Assembly (NCBI RefSeq): GCF_001678945.1
Contig: NZ_CP015124.1
Location: 1,848,501-1,912,500 of the forward strand
DNA: 64,000 bases
Reading direction: 5' to 3'
Source: Phaeobacter gallaeciensis
GTDB taxonomy: Bacteria > Pseudomonadota > Alphaproteobacteria > Rhodobacterales > Rhodobacteraceae
Each line of letters opens with the position of its first letter. Position 1 is the stretch's first letter. Positions 35,548 through 44,693 of the stretch are shown here, piece by piece. The position numbers and the translations under genes were made by a program. The notes beneath the pieces are model-generated. The model had not been told where the DNA came from. It saw only the letters and a program-made list of their open reading frames with translations, and made no database searches.

Positions 35548-36468
35548 ATGCAACTTTACCTGCCCATCGCCGAAGTGTCGGTCAACGGTCCCCTGCTGTT
35601 GTCCATTGGGCTGGTTGTCGGCATTCTCTCAGGGATATTCGGGGTGGGCGGCGGCTTTCTGATCACACCGCTTCTGTTCTTTATCGGGATTCCGCCAGCC
35701 GTGGCGGTTGCGACATCCGCAAATCAGATCGTTGCCTCCTCCTTTTCCGCCCTTCTTGCCCATATCCGCCGCCGAACGGTGGATTTTCACATGGGGCTTG
35801 CCTTGATGGCCGGGGGTCTGGCGGGGTCAACCCTTGGTATCTACATCTTCGATGCCCTGCGGCAGCTGGGGCAGGTCGATCTGCTGGTCAACCTGTTCTA
35901 CGTGTTCTTCCTGGGGCTTGTTGGGTCCCTGATGTTCATCGAAAGCCTGAACGCCATCCGCAAGGCACGGGCACAATCGGGAACACCAAAGCGCAAAGGT
36001 ACCAGGCGTGACTGGGTGCATGCCATGCCGCTGCGGGTGCGGTTCCGCACCTCCGGACTTTATATCTCGGTCTTTCCGCCGCTGATCGTCGGCTTTGTCG
36101 TCGGGGTGCTGTCGGCAATCATGGGGGTGGGCGGCGGTTTTGTCGTGGTTCCGGCGATGATCTATATCCTGGGCATGCCGACGAAGGTCGTGGTCGGCAC
36201 CTCCCTGTTCCAGATCATATTCGTCTCTGCCTACACGGTGATGATGCACGCCTATACCAACCACACGGTCGATACCGTTCTGGCGGTGCTGCTGATCGTC
36301 GGCGGAGTGATCGGCGCCCAGATCGGCACCCGTATCGGGTTGCTCCTGAAGGCCGAACAGCTGCGCATCCTGCTGGCGTTACTGGTGCTGACCGTCTGCC
36401 TGAAACTGGGGCTTGATCTGGCCTTGCAACCGACCGAGCTGTTCTCGCTGACCCACGTAATCGGGTGA
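35548..36468 (+). CDS. Sulfite exporter TauE/SafE family permease
   Basis: 306 residues with about eight helices in two repeats. Each repeat opens with the family motif: GILSGIFGVGGGFLITPLL (about 25-43) and GVLSAIMGVGGGFVVVPAM (about 183-201). The basic loop at about 138-160 is cytoplasmic. Family members move sulfite, sulfoacetate or other organic anions; the substrate here is not defined. It stands alone between the phn operon and a hybrid kinase gene. The ribosome site is weak. Confidence 0.88.
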   Translation: MQLYLPIAEVSVNGPLLLSIGLVVGILSGIFGVGGGFLITPLLFFIGIPPAVAVATSANQIVASSFSALLAHIRRRTVDFHMGLALMAGGLAGSTLGIYIFDALRQLGQVDLLVNLFYVFFLGLVGSLMFIESLNAIRKARAQSGTPKRKGTRRDWVHAMPLRVRFRTSGLYISVFPPLIVGFVVGVLSAIMGVGGGFVVVPAMIYILGMPTKVVVGTSLFQIIFVSAYTVMMHAYTNHTVDTVLAVLLIVGGVIGAQIGTRIGLLLKAEQLRILLALLVLTVCLKLGLDLALQPTELFSLTHVIG

Positions 36469-36706
36469 GGCTGGCCTCAGCCGCCTGAACGCCTCGCTCT
36501 CTCGCAACCAGAGCCTTCGGCGCCCTCGTTCTTCCGCATCGCTTCAGCGAAGAAAAATTGACCATACCTGCTGTTTGGCCGTCCCCTGAGCGCAAATTTT
36601 GCCACGGCTGGGGACTGACGTAAGATCGTCTATTGAAACTTCCTAAAGGAACTATCGAATATACCCACAAGGGGTTGATGGCCTTCCGGGTCGGATATGG
36701 ATAGCA

Positions 36707-39145
36707 ATGATTGAACCTCAGTTTCTCGACGATGATCTACGGTTGCAGTTTATTGCAGACCTGCGCATCGACTTCCGGAATCCCACTCCGGAAATCCAGG
36801 GCCTGTGCGATCTGGCCGCGCAACTGGCTGGCACTGACATTGCTCTTGTCTCGATCGTAGGGGAACGCGAGCAGGTTTTTCTTGCGAGCACCGGCATGGG
36901 AGAGATGCGGAGCACCGCGCGTCAGGTTTCCTTCTGCGGGCATGCGATTTGCGACAAGACCACTCTGCTTGTGCCCGACACCCACAGGGATGAACGCTTC
37001 ACCGATAATCCGCTTGTATTGGGCCCGCCGTATATCCGGTCCTATGCCGGGGCCCTTCTTGAGCCTGAACCGGGGCGGCCGATCGGCACCGTCTGCGTTA
37101 TGGGGCGGGAACCTAGCAGCTTTTCGCCGGAGGTTCTGGCCGGTCTGGAAAAGATCAGCGCTGCAGTGAGTGCGCTGCTGCTTGCACATCGCGACAAACA
37201 GAGGCTTGCAGAGGCCGCCTCCCAGAGCGCCCGGATCGCGTTTTGGTCGGACATCATGGAGGAGAGCCTCGAGGAGATCTACGTGCTCGATCCCGGCACG
37301 TGGAAATTCGTCCTGGCCAACAAGGCTGCAAGGGATAACATCGGCTATTCGATGAACCGGCTGACCGAGTTGACGCCGCTGGACCTTGATCCGAGACTGG
37401 ATCCGGAACGTTTTGGCATGACGGTGCGAAACCTGATGCAAGGCCAAAACACCTACCGCAGGATCAGCACAGATATGCTGCGGGCGGACGGGTCGACCTA
37501 TCCGGCAGAGATCACACTGCAACGGGTGTTTAACACCAGCCCGATGATCGTCTGCTACGTGCAGGATACGACCGAACGCTCTGCCGCCGAAACCGCAGCC
37601 CGAGACGCACATGCCAGATTGCAGGCCGCCATCGAGGCGCTGACCGATGGTTTTGTTTATTTCGATGCTGATGAACGGCTGGTGCTGGCAAACAGCCGCT
37701 ATGTCAACATGTTCTCGGCTGAAACAGCCCCCCTGGTCAAACCGGGTCAATTGTTCGAAGTGATACTGCGCAAGGCGGCCTATGAGGGCTATTACGCCGG
37801 TACGGAAGGCGGACGCGAGGAAGAGTTCCTAGCGAAACGCCTTGCGGCCTTCCGCAACCCGTCAGGCTCCAGTCTGGTAACTCTGGAGGACGGGCGCGTT
37901 TTCCGGGTCTTCGAACAGCGCACCCCCGATGGCGGCTGTGTCGGACTACGGGTGGATGTCACTGAACTCCATCAGGCACGGGCGCAGGCAGAGGCGGCGA
38001 ATGCGGCCAAGTCGGCGTTTTTAGCCAATATGAGCCATGAAATTCGCACGCCGATGAATGGCATCCTCGGGCTGGTGCAGGTCCTGACGCAGACCGAACT
38101 CGATCCGGCCCAGCGCGAAATGGTCGAGGCAGTTCAGGGCTCTGCCGAGGGGCTGCTGAGCATTCTGAACGATATTCTGGATCTGGCCCGTATCGAGGCG
38201 GGCAAGGAAACCTTTGACACGGCCCCGTTCAGCCCGGCGCAGGTGTTGCGAGATGTGGCGCGCATTCATCAGTCTGTCGCCCAGCAAAAGGGGTTGAACC
38301 TGCGGCTGGAGCTGGCTCCTGAGCTGGAAGGCACCTGGGTCGGCGATGCGCGCCGGATCGGGCAGGTGATCCATAATCTTTGCGGCAACGCACTGAAATT
38401 CACGGATCAGGGCCACGTCACCCTGACAGGCAAGGTGTCCACGGAAGGCAATCTGCACCTTTGCGTTTGCGACACCGGGATTGGCATGACGCCAGAACAA
38501 CTGCGCCGGGTGCGCAACAAGTTCGAACAGGCCGACAACTCGATCACCCGAACATTTGGCGGCACCGGTCTGGGGCTGGCAATCGTCACCGAGCTGACCG
38601 AGATGATGGGCGGCGATTTTCAGATAGAGTCGCAGCAGGGACGCGGGACCGAAGCGCGTGTCATCCTGCCGCTGCAACGCGGTACTGCCCCCACTGAGGC
38701 AAAAGAGACGCCAACGGCTGTCATCGCGACCACCTCCCACCCTGCCGCTCCGATGCGCATCCTCGTTGCCGAGGACAACGCCACCAACCGTCTGATCCTG
38801 AAAAAGATGCTGTCCAAATTGGACCATGACCCGATCATGTGTTCGGACGGGCAAGAGGCACTCGATACCTGGCAGGCGCAGGAGGTCGATTGTCTGCTGT
38901 TCGATATATCAATGCCGCGGCTCAGCGGTCTTGAGGCGCTTGCCAAGATCCACCGACACGTCGCGGACACGGGCGGAGAGATGCCGCCTTCCGTCGCCTT
39001 CACGGCCAACGCGATGCCGCATCAGATCGAAGAGCTCAAGGCCGCCGGTTTCGATGATGTTCTGACCAAGCCGATCCGGTTTCAGGACCTGTCAGACTGT
39101 TTGACCAACCTCGCAGCCCGGGCCGCAAGCCCCAGCAAGGTCTAG
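36707..39145 (+). CDS. Soluble hybrid histidine kinase (GAF-PAS-PAS-HisKA-HATPase-REC)
   Basis: 812 residues without membrane helices. Domains are GAF at about 20-160 (VSFCGHAICDKTTLLVPDT), PAS at 180-290 and a second PAS at 305-420. The H-box FLANMSHEIRTPMNGIL has His444, and the ATPase follows (NLCGNALKFT, CDTGIGM, GGTGLGLAIV). The receiver at about 683-805 has phosphoacceptor Asp733 (LLFDISMPRL). A PAS-S-box linked cytoplasmic sensor of this build may detect redox, light or a ligand. No cognate regulator or phosphotransfer gene is adjacent. Confidence 0.92.
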   Translation: MIEPQFLDDDLRLQFIADLRIDFRNPTPEIQGLCDLAAQLAGTDIALVSIVGEREQVFLASTGMGEMRSTARQVSFCGHAICDKTTLLVPDTHRDERFTDNPLVLGPPYIRSYAGALLEPEPGRPIGTVCVMGREPSSFSPEVLAGLEKISAAVSALLLAHRDKQRLAEAASQSARIAFWSDIMEESLEEIYVLDPGTWKFVLANKAARDNIGYSMNRLTELTPLDLDPRLDPERFGMTVRNLMQGQNTYRRISTDMLRADGSTYPAEITLQRVFNTSPMIVCYVQDTTERSAAETAARDAHARLQAAIEALTDGFVYFDADERLVLANSRYVNMFSAETAPLVKPGQLFEVILRKAAYEGYYAGTEGGREEEFLAKRLAAFRNPSGSSLVTLEDGRVFRVFEQRTPDGGCVGLRVDVTELHQARAQAEAANAAKSAFLANMSHEIRTPMNGILGLVQVLTQTELDPAQREMVEAVQGSAEGLLSILNDILDLARIEAGKETFDTAPFSPAQVLRDVARIHQSVAQQKGLNLRLELAPELEGTWVGDARRIGQVIHNLCGNALKFTDQGHVTLTGKVSTEGNLHLCVCDTGIGMTPEQLRRVRNKFEQADNSITRTFGGTGLGLAIVTELTEMMGGDFQIESQQGRGTEARVILPLQRGTAPTEAKETPTAVIATTSHPAAPMRILVAEDNATNRLILKKMLSKLDHDPIMCSDGQEALDTWQAQEVDCLLFDISMPRLSGLEALAKIHRHVADTGGEMPPSVAFTANAMPHQIEELKAAGFDDVLTKPIRFQDLSDCLTNLAARAASPSKV

Positions 39146-39208
39146 CGATATTGATGGGACCATCTGGTTCTGTCTTTGATGCCAAACCGGCCCCTTAATA
39201 GCATGAGA

Positions 39209-39225
39209 GCCAGCAGAACGCTGGC
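39209..39225. terminator. Weak hairpin between convergent kinase and TRAP genes
   Basis: Stem GCCAGC/GCTGGC with loop AGAAC, then CCCCTTCACTTTT on the plus strand. The only candidate terminator in the 117-base convergent gap. Confidence 0.35.
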
Positions 39226-39262
39226 CCCCTTCACTTTTCAAAAAATGCGCCAAATCAGGGCC

Positions 39263-40579
39263 TTAATCCATCATCAGCCCCGGCAGCCATGTACCCACTG
39301 CAGGCTGCCAAACAAGCAGCGCAAGGATCGCGAGCTTGATCACCAGAAACGGCGTCACGGCTGCATAGATCTGCTTCATGCCGATCCCGTCAGGGGCGAC
39401 CCCGCGCATCACGAACAGCAACAGGCCGAATGGCGGCGTCAGCAGGCCGATCTCCATCGTCAGCAGGTAGACAACCCCAAGCACCAGATCATTGATCCCC
39501 AGTTGCGCCGCCAGTGGCACGAAGACCGGCACCGTCACCATCAGCATCGAGACCTGATCGATAAAACAGCCAAGCAGCAACAGGATCACGATCATGCCGA
39601 TCAGCACGCCAACCGGGGTCGGATCCACCGCGTTGATCGCCTTGATCAATCCGTTGGTGGCGCCGCTGAAGGACAGGATCTGCGAAAAGGTCTGACTGGC
39701 GGCCATGATGAACAGGATCATCACCGACAGCTTTACCGTCTCGATCAGGGCCTTGCCGATCTTCTCGAACGTCAACGCCCGGTAGGCGGCCCCTGCGCCC
39801 AGCGCTGCAAGGCACCCCAAGGCAGCGGATTCGGTCGGGGTCGCAATCCCAAGAAGCAAGCTGCCGATCACCACCGCGAACAAGGCGCTGAGCGGTGCCA
39901 CGTAGATCAGGAACGGCCGCCACCGTTCGGATAGGGACATCGTCGGCAGGTCATCCGGCGGCGCGACCCGCGGGTCCATCAGGCTGCGAAGGATGATATA
40001 AGCCACGAAAGAGCCCGCCAGCAGCAAGGCCGGGATAACGCCTGCGACGAGGAGACCAGAAATGGAGATACCCGCAAGGCTGCCCACCAGAACCGCAAGG
40101 GCCGAGGGTGGGATCAGCATGGCGATGGCGCCCGATGCCATGATCGGCCCCATGGCCATGGTCGGGTGATAACCGCGTTTCAGCATGCCGGGCATCATGG
40201 TCGAGCCGAGCATGGCCGTATTGGCGATCGTCGATCCGGACAGCGCCGCAAAGATCGTACCACCAAACACCGTCACCACCGACAGGCGCCCGGGCACCCG
40301 GGTCACCACCCGCTCGATCGCGTCGATGGCGCGATGGGCGATGCCGGTCTGGAATAGGAGCTCCCCCATCAGGATGAACAGGGGAATCGGCGCCATCTGA
40401 AAATTCGCAACCGATTGCGTGGCATTGCGCGCCAGCTGCAAAAGGCCCCGATCTCCGCCGAGGATTTCAAAGGCTCCGATCATGGTCACGGTGATAAAGG
40501 CAAAGGCCACCGGCAACCCCAGAAGGAGCAGTGCGGCCAGACCGCCCAGCATCCAAGAAAGCGTAACAATCCAATCCAT
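39263..40579 (-). CDS. TRAP transporter large permease, DctM family (second system)
   Basis: 438 residues, about 12 helices. Landmarks are GLPVAFAFITVTMIGAF, SGSTIANTAMLGSTMMPGM in the centre and EIGLLTPPFGLLLFVMRG at the end. It is the channel subunit of the second TRAP system. Gene order here is DctP-DctQ-DctM, different from the first system (DctQ-DctP-DctM), so the two are not recent duplicates. It starts 11 bases after dctQ. Confidence 0.95.
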   Translation of the reverse strand: MDWIVTLSWMLGGLAALLLLGLPVAFAFITVTMIGAFEILGGDRGLLQLARNATQSVANFQMAPIPLFILMGELLFQTGIAHRAIDAIERVVTRVPGRLSVVTVFGGTIFAALSGSTIANTAMLGSTMMPGMLKRGYHPTMAMGPIMASGAIAMLIPPSALAVLVGSLAGISISGLLVAGVIPALLLAGSFVAYIILRSLMDPRVAPPDDLPTMSLSERWRPFLIYVAPLSALFAVVIGSLLLGIATPTESAALGCLAALGAGAAYRALTFEKIGKALIETVKLSVMILFIMAASQTFSQILSFSGATNGLIKAINAVDPTPVGVLIGMIVILLLLGCFIDQVSMLMVTVPVFVPLAAQLGINDLVLGVVYLLTMEIGLLTPPFGLLLFVMRGVAPDGIGMKQIYAAVTPFLVIKLAILALLVWQPAVGTWLPGLMMD

Positions 40580-40590
40580 CAGCAGGTCTT

Positions 40591-41091
40591 TCAGAGGCCA
40601 GTCAGCGGCGCATCATCCTGCACCGGGCGCGCAATCTTGCGCAGGAATTCAAGGGTACAGAGCAGCATCGACGCGGGCAGCGGGATGAAGGTCCACCATT
40701 CGGGGAAGGTGAAGGCCGTGCGCACCATGGAGCCGCGGCCCTGCGATTGCATAAGCGCCTCGAACGCGTACCAGCCCATCACCGCGCAGGTCGCCGCGCC
40801 GATCAGGCAGGTCATCACCAATGCGCCGCGCCGCGCGGCAGGCGGCAGGGCGCGAGTGATCAGATCGACCTGCACATGGGCATTGATGTGCAGCACCCAG
40901 GGCGCCGCCAGAAAGGTTGCCACCATCAAGGCGTATTCAATCGCATCAAGCGCGCCGTAGATCACCGGCAGGCCAAGATTGCGCAGAACAACGTTGAGCG
41001 GGATCACCAGCGTGATTGCCGCGATCAGGCCCGCGCTCAGCACGGCCAAGGCGCGCAGCAACGCCGAAAAGGGTTTGTCTAACAGTGTCAT
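40591..41091 (-). CDS. TRAP transporter small permease, DctQ family (second system)
   Basis: 166 residues with four helices and the DctQ core NVVLRNLGLPVIYGALDAIEYALM, then the HINAHVQVDLITRALP segment. It is the membrane anchor between binding protein and channel. A strong hairpin precedes it, between it and dctP. Confidence 0.9.
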   Translation of the reverse strand: MTLLDKPFSALLRALAVLSAGLIAAITLVIPLNVVLRNLGLPVIYGALDAIEYALMVATFLAAPWVLHINAHVQVDLITRALPPAARRGALVMTCLIGAATCAVMGWYAFEALMQSQGRGSMVRTAFTFPEWWTFIPLPASMLLCTLEFLRKIARPVQDDAPLTGL

Positions 41092-41105
41092 TGCGGCTCC
41101 GGTTT

Positions 41106-41147
41106 GGGGCGGCTCTGAAGAGGGGCAGCCCCGACCAGAGCCGCCCC
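41106..41147 (-). promoter_or_regulatory. Intercistronic hairpin after the second TRAP binding-protein gene
   Basis: Perfect 12-bp arms GGGGCGGCTCTG/CAGAGCCGCCCC around an 18-base loop, with no T-run. It occupies most of the gap between dctP and dctQ. Confidence 0.65.
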
Positions 41148-41154
41148 TCTCGTG

Positions 41155-42126
41155 TTACTTCAGCAGGCAGGCCTGCAGCTTTGCGCCAAGATCAGCGTCG
41201 ATCTTCATGACCTCGCCCCAGCCCTCTTCCTGAGCGGTGGTGTTCCAGGTCGCGGCGGCCTCGCCTTCAAAGGTCAGCGTCTTGATACCGGCATCTGCCT
41301 GTGCCTTTGCCTCGGCCGCGTTGCGTTCGACGTTCATGGCGTTCTGCTCTTCGATCCAGGCCGCGCCCTTTTCCAGCAGCGCGCGCTGTTCGTCATCCAG
41401 ACCGTTCCAAGCGTCGAGATTGACGAGGAAGTTGACATCGACCTGATAGAACCCCGGATCGACGCGATAAGCCGTCTGTTCGTGCCAGCCGAGATCCAGA
41501 ACCCCCTGGCTGGGCCAGCCGTATCCGTCGATCGCACCGCGCTCCAGTGCGGAATAGACCTCGCCCGGGGCGGTGCGGACCAGCGTGGCGCCCAGTTTCT
41601 CGAACATGGCGCGGTAAACCGGCGTGGTGCGCAGCGTCAGCCCGGTCAGGTCGGGGCCTTCCAGCGGTTTGGTCAGATAGAGGTGATAGTTCATGTGATC
41701 GCCGACGCGGGCGAGATATTTCACGTTCATCTGGTCCTGGTGGATGCTGTCGACCAGTTCATAACAGCCGTTTTCACGCTGCTCCTGAATGGTGTTCTGG
41801 GCCAGATGCAGGGCATCGCCGGTGGGCACGAGGTTCGGGTAGTAGGCGGTGGTGTTGTTGGCAATATCGACGATGCCAGCCTGCACCGCGTTGCCCAGTT
41901 CGAACGGCGGCACGGCTTCGGGACCACCCAGAAGCTCGATCTGGACCACGCCCTTGCCGTTCTCGTTCACCCATTCGACGAAAGCTTCGAAATCGCGCGA
42001 GAAGGTGGTGCCGGTAGCAAATGCGGTGACAGCCCGCAGCGACACCTCCTCTGCCTGCGCGGCAGATGTTCCCAGAGCGGTGGCCGCGACAAGCGCAATG
42101 GTGGCGGCAGATGAACGGAAAGTCAT
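41155..42126 (-). CDS. TRAP transporter substrate-binding protein, DctP family (second system)
   Basis: 323 residues with a signal peptide (ATIALVAATALGTSAAQA, cleavage before EEVS). The mature fold is DctP type, with LTLRTTPVYRAMFEKLGATLV carrying the likely carboxylate-binding Arg, then GEVYSALERGAIDGYGWP. It is first in its operon, behind an AT-rich promoter region holding a CTTGAAA/TTTCAAG palindrome. The neighbouring peptide-hydrolase operon ends at a terminator just upstream, so the TRAP set is separately controlled. Ligand unknown. Confidence 0.93.
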   Translation of the reverse strand: MTFRSSAATIALVAATALGTSAAQAEEVSLRAVTAFATGTTFSRDFEAFVEWVNENGKGVVQIELLGGPEAVPPFELGNAVQAGIVDIANNTTAYYPNLVPTGDALHLAQNTIQEQRENGCYELVDSIHQDQMNVKYLARVGDHMNYHLYLTKPLEGPDLTGLTLRTTPVYRAMFEKLGATLVRTAPGEVYSALERGAIDGYGWPSQGVLDLGWHEQTAYRVDPGFYQVDVNFLVNLDAWNGLDDEQRALLEKGAAWIEEQNAMNVERNAAEAKAQADAGIKTLTFEGEAAATWNTTAQEEGWGEVMKIDADLGAKLQACLLK

Positions 42127-42231
42127 GTGTGTCTCCCTGACTGAAATCAGGCGCGCCGGTGGACTTTTTTGAACGTCCGGTTGTTGTTTAGGCGGCCTGG
42201 CGATGGCGGACCATCTGGCGTTTACTTTATG

Positions 42232-42245
42232 CTTGAAATTTCAAG
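42232..42245 (-). promoter_or_regulatory. Perfect 14-base palindrome upstream of the second TRAP operon
   Basis: CTTGAAATTTCAAG lies about 105 bases before the dctP start in an AT-rich stretch. It falls between a TTGAGG and a TAAAGT spaced 16 bases apart on the minus strand, so it could be an operator inside the promoter. Two further TACTTGA copies lie upstream (near 42252 and 42274). Confidence 0.45.
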
Positions 42246-42303
42246 CCTCAAGTAATTTATGTGCAAAATCAAGTATTTTTTATACATGTATTGCAGGGTC
42301 TTA

Positions 42304-42339
42304 CTAAAAATCCCCCGACTCTTTCCAAGGCCGGGGGAT
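42304..42339 (-). terminator. Terminator of peptide operon A
   Basis: On the minus strand ATCCCCCG and CGGGGGAT form an 8-bp stem with a 14-base loop, followed by TTTTTAG. It lies about 45 bases past the last M20 gene. Confidence 0.85.
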
Positions 42340-42381
42340 CACATCTTGCAACCGGAATATTCGGCAGCCAGCGCGACCGGA

Positions 42382-43524
42382 TCAGGCGCCCAGACGGCAG
42401 TACAGCCCTGCGGCCAGTCGGGCACGTTCGACGAGGCTGTCGATCTCGATATGCTCGTTCAGGGTATGCAAACCTTTGCCGCGTACCCCAATGGAGTCGA
42501 GGGTCGGAAGCCCCATGAAGCCGGTGAAATTGCCGTCCGATCCGCCCCCGGCAGAGCCTGCGGGCAGCTCGAACCCGATGTCACCCGCGATGGCGCGCGC
42601 CACTTGCAGCATCGCCATGGTGCCGGGCTGATCCGGCTCCCAGACCGGGCGGGTGACGCCGCGACGCACCTCCATGATGACATCGCCCTCGGTCGAGTTC
42701 AGCGCCATCATCTCTGCGACGCCCTCATCCAGCAGTTCCTGCGTTTTGGCCATGGTCAATACCTCGGCATCGCAGACAGAGGACACGCAGTTGACCCATT
42801 TCCCGGCGTTGATCACCCCGACAGAGAAGGTGCAGTCCTCGTTGGTCATGCCTTCGATCACCGCCACGTTGCGGGCCATCTCGGCAATGGCCGATCGTCC
42901 CTCGGACAAAGCCCAGCCTGCGTGGCTTGGCCGCCCTCTGGTCTGCAGGTTGAAACGCGCAATCGCGTAGCGGCCGATCACCGCGCCACCATCGGGCCGG
43001 GCGGGTTCCGGCACCAGGATATACTGGTGGCGCGCGGCTTCCATCTCGATCAGGCGGCGGGCCATTGGGGTGCCGATTTCCTCGTCCGGGGTGAACAGAA
43101 AAGTCACTGGCAGCGGTGTTTCGATCCCGGCTGCCAGGATCCGGCGCATAGCCTCAAGGTAGACGTAGTTGCCGCCCTTCATGTCCATGATCCCGGGACC
43201 ATAGCAAAGGTTGCCCTCGCGCCGGAACGGCAGCTTTTCCAGCGTACCGACCGGGTGCACGGTATCAAGGTGACCCAGCACCAGAATGCCACCTTCGCCC
43301 GCGCGGGGATGCGGCATGGTCGCGCGCACACTATCGCCCAGCCCCATACGGCCCGGAATACGCTCGACCCGTGCGCCCAGCGCCGCCAGATCGTGCTGCG
43401 CCACATCCATCATGCGGTTCACAGCCGCGGCGTCAAAGGTGGGGCTTTCTGTTTCCACCCACAGCCGCAGCCCTTCGAGCATCTCATCCGCGTCAAAGGG
43501 CAGATCCACGGGATCTTTCGTCAT
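42382..43524 (-). CDS. M20 family metallopeptidase (carboxypeptidase G2-like)
   Basis: 380 residues. Di-zinc site landmarks are LGHLDTVHP, GIMDMKGGNYV and FTPDEEIGTP (catalytic Glu followed by the metal Glu), and the C-terminal GLHTLNEHIEI His. The arrangement is closest to glutamate carboxypeptidase (CPG2)-like M20A enzymes, which release C-terminal Glu or other amino acids from N-acyl substrates. It is the last gene of operon A and begins 2 bases after the upstream amidohydrolase. No signal peptide, so it is cytoplasmic. Confidence 0.9.
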   Translation of the reverse strand: MTKDPVDLPFDADEMLEGLRLWVETESPTFDAAAVNRMMDVAQHDLAALGARVERIPGRMGLGDSVRATMPHPRAGEGGILVLGHLDTVHPVGTLEKLPFRREGNLCYGPGIMDMKGGNYVYLEAMRRILAAGIETPLPVTFLFTPDEEIGTPMARRLIEMEAARHQYILVPEPARPDGGAVIGRYAIARFNLQTRGRPSHAGWALSEGRSAIAEMARNVAVIEGMTNEDCTFSVGVINAGKWVNCVSSVCDAEVLTMAKTQELLDEGVAEMMALNSTEGDVIMEVRRGVTRPVWEPDQPGTMAMLQVARAIAGDIGFELPAGSAGGGSDGNFTGFMGLPTLDSIGVRGKGLHTLNEHIEIDSLVERARLAAGLYCRLGA

Positions 43525-43526
43525 GC

Positions 43527-44693
43527 TCAGTTCCTTTTCAGACGGGTTTCGATGATCCGCGCATAGACCGAAGCGCCGACAGGCAGGATCGCATCATCCA
43601 GCACAAAGGCGGGGTTGTGCAGCGGCACGGTGCCCGCGTGACCAACGCGGCAGTAGGCGCCCGGCACCACCTGCAGCATATCGGCGAAGTCTTCCGATCC
43701 GGTCGCCTGATCTTCGGTGATCACCGCCATATCGGGGCCGACGATGTCTGCCGCTGCTTCGATATAGGCCTGTGACAGCTCCGGGTCGTTCTGCAGCACG
43801 TCAAAGACATTGCGCAGGGACACCTCGATCTCGACTCCATAGGCCGCGGCCATACCGGCGCAGAGTTCCTTCATGCGGGCCTCGGCCATTTCGATCACAT
43901 CGGCGTGGAAATAGCGGATGGTGCCGGCGATGCTGGCGCTGTCCGGAACCACGTTATAGGCAGAGCCGGAATTGAACTTGGTCACCGACAGAACCAGCGG
44001 TTTGGTGGGCGGCGTGTTGCGGCTGACGACGCTTTGCAGCTGCTGCACCAGCGCGGTGGCAATCACGATCGGGTCCTTCGACTGGTGTGGCATGGCGGCA
44101 TGGCTGCCGGTGCCGGAGACGGTGATGTCAAAGAAACTGGCCCCGGCCATCGCCGGGCCGGGGGTGATCTCCACACGCCCCGGCTCGCCATTGGGACTGT
44201 TGTGCATGCCGTAGATCTCATCGACCGGGAATTGTTCGAACAGGCCTTCCTCGATCATCCGGCGGGCGCCGCCAAGACCTTCTTCGGCGGGCTGGAAGAT
44301 CAGAACGGCGGTACCGTCGAAATCGCGGGTTTCAGCCAGGTAGCGCGCAGCCCCCAGCAGCATGGTGGTATGGCCATCGTGGCCACAGGCATGCATCTTG
44401 CCCGGGTTGGTCGAGGCAAAGGAAACGCCGGATGCCTCGACGATGGGCAGCGCATCCATATCGGCGCGCAGGCCGATGCGACGGTTGCCGCCTCCCTGCC
44501 CCTTGATGATCGCGACAACGCCGGTGCCGCCCAGACCTTCGTGCACCTCGTCAACGCCATAGGCGCGCAGCTGCTCTGCCACGATACCAGAGGTGCGGGT
44601 TTCTTCAAATCCCAGCTCGGGATGGGCGTGCAGATCCTGACGGATCGCGGTCAGCTCGGCGGCGAAATCCTCAATTTTGGGAAGAACGCTCAT
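43527..44693 (-). CDS. M20D family amidohydrolase (hippurate hydrolase-like)
   Basis: 388 residues. M20D landmarks are RQDLHAHPELGFEE, GLRADMDALPI, KMHACGHDGHTTMLLGAA, FQPAEEGLGGARRMIEEG and GMHNSPNGEPG. Such enzymes remove acyl groups from N-acyl amino acids or split small amide conjugates. Its ATG overlaps the stop of the ABC ATPase gene (ATGA), and the second M20 gene follows at once. It is cytoplasmic and probably acts on the imported product. Confidence 0.93.
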   Translation of the reverse strand: MSVLPKIEDFAAELTAIRQDLHAHPELGFEETRTSGIVAEQLRAYGVDEVHEGLGGTGVVAIIKGQGGGNRRIGLRADMDALPIVEASGVSFASTNPGKMHACGHDGHTTMLLGAARYLAETRDFDGTAVLIFQPAEEGLGGARRMIEEGLFEQFPVDEIYGMHNSPNGEPGRVEITPGPAMAGASFFDITVSGTGSHAAMPHQSKDPIVIATALVQQLQSVVSRNTPPTKPLVLSVTKFNSGSAYNVVPDSASIAGTIRYFHADVIEMAEARMKELCAGMAAAYGVEIEVSLRNVFDVLQNDPELSQAYIEAAADIVGPDMAVITEDQATGSEDFADMLQVVPGAYCRVGHAGTVPLHNPAFVLDDAILPVGASVYARIIETRLKRN

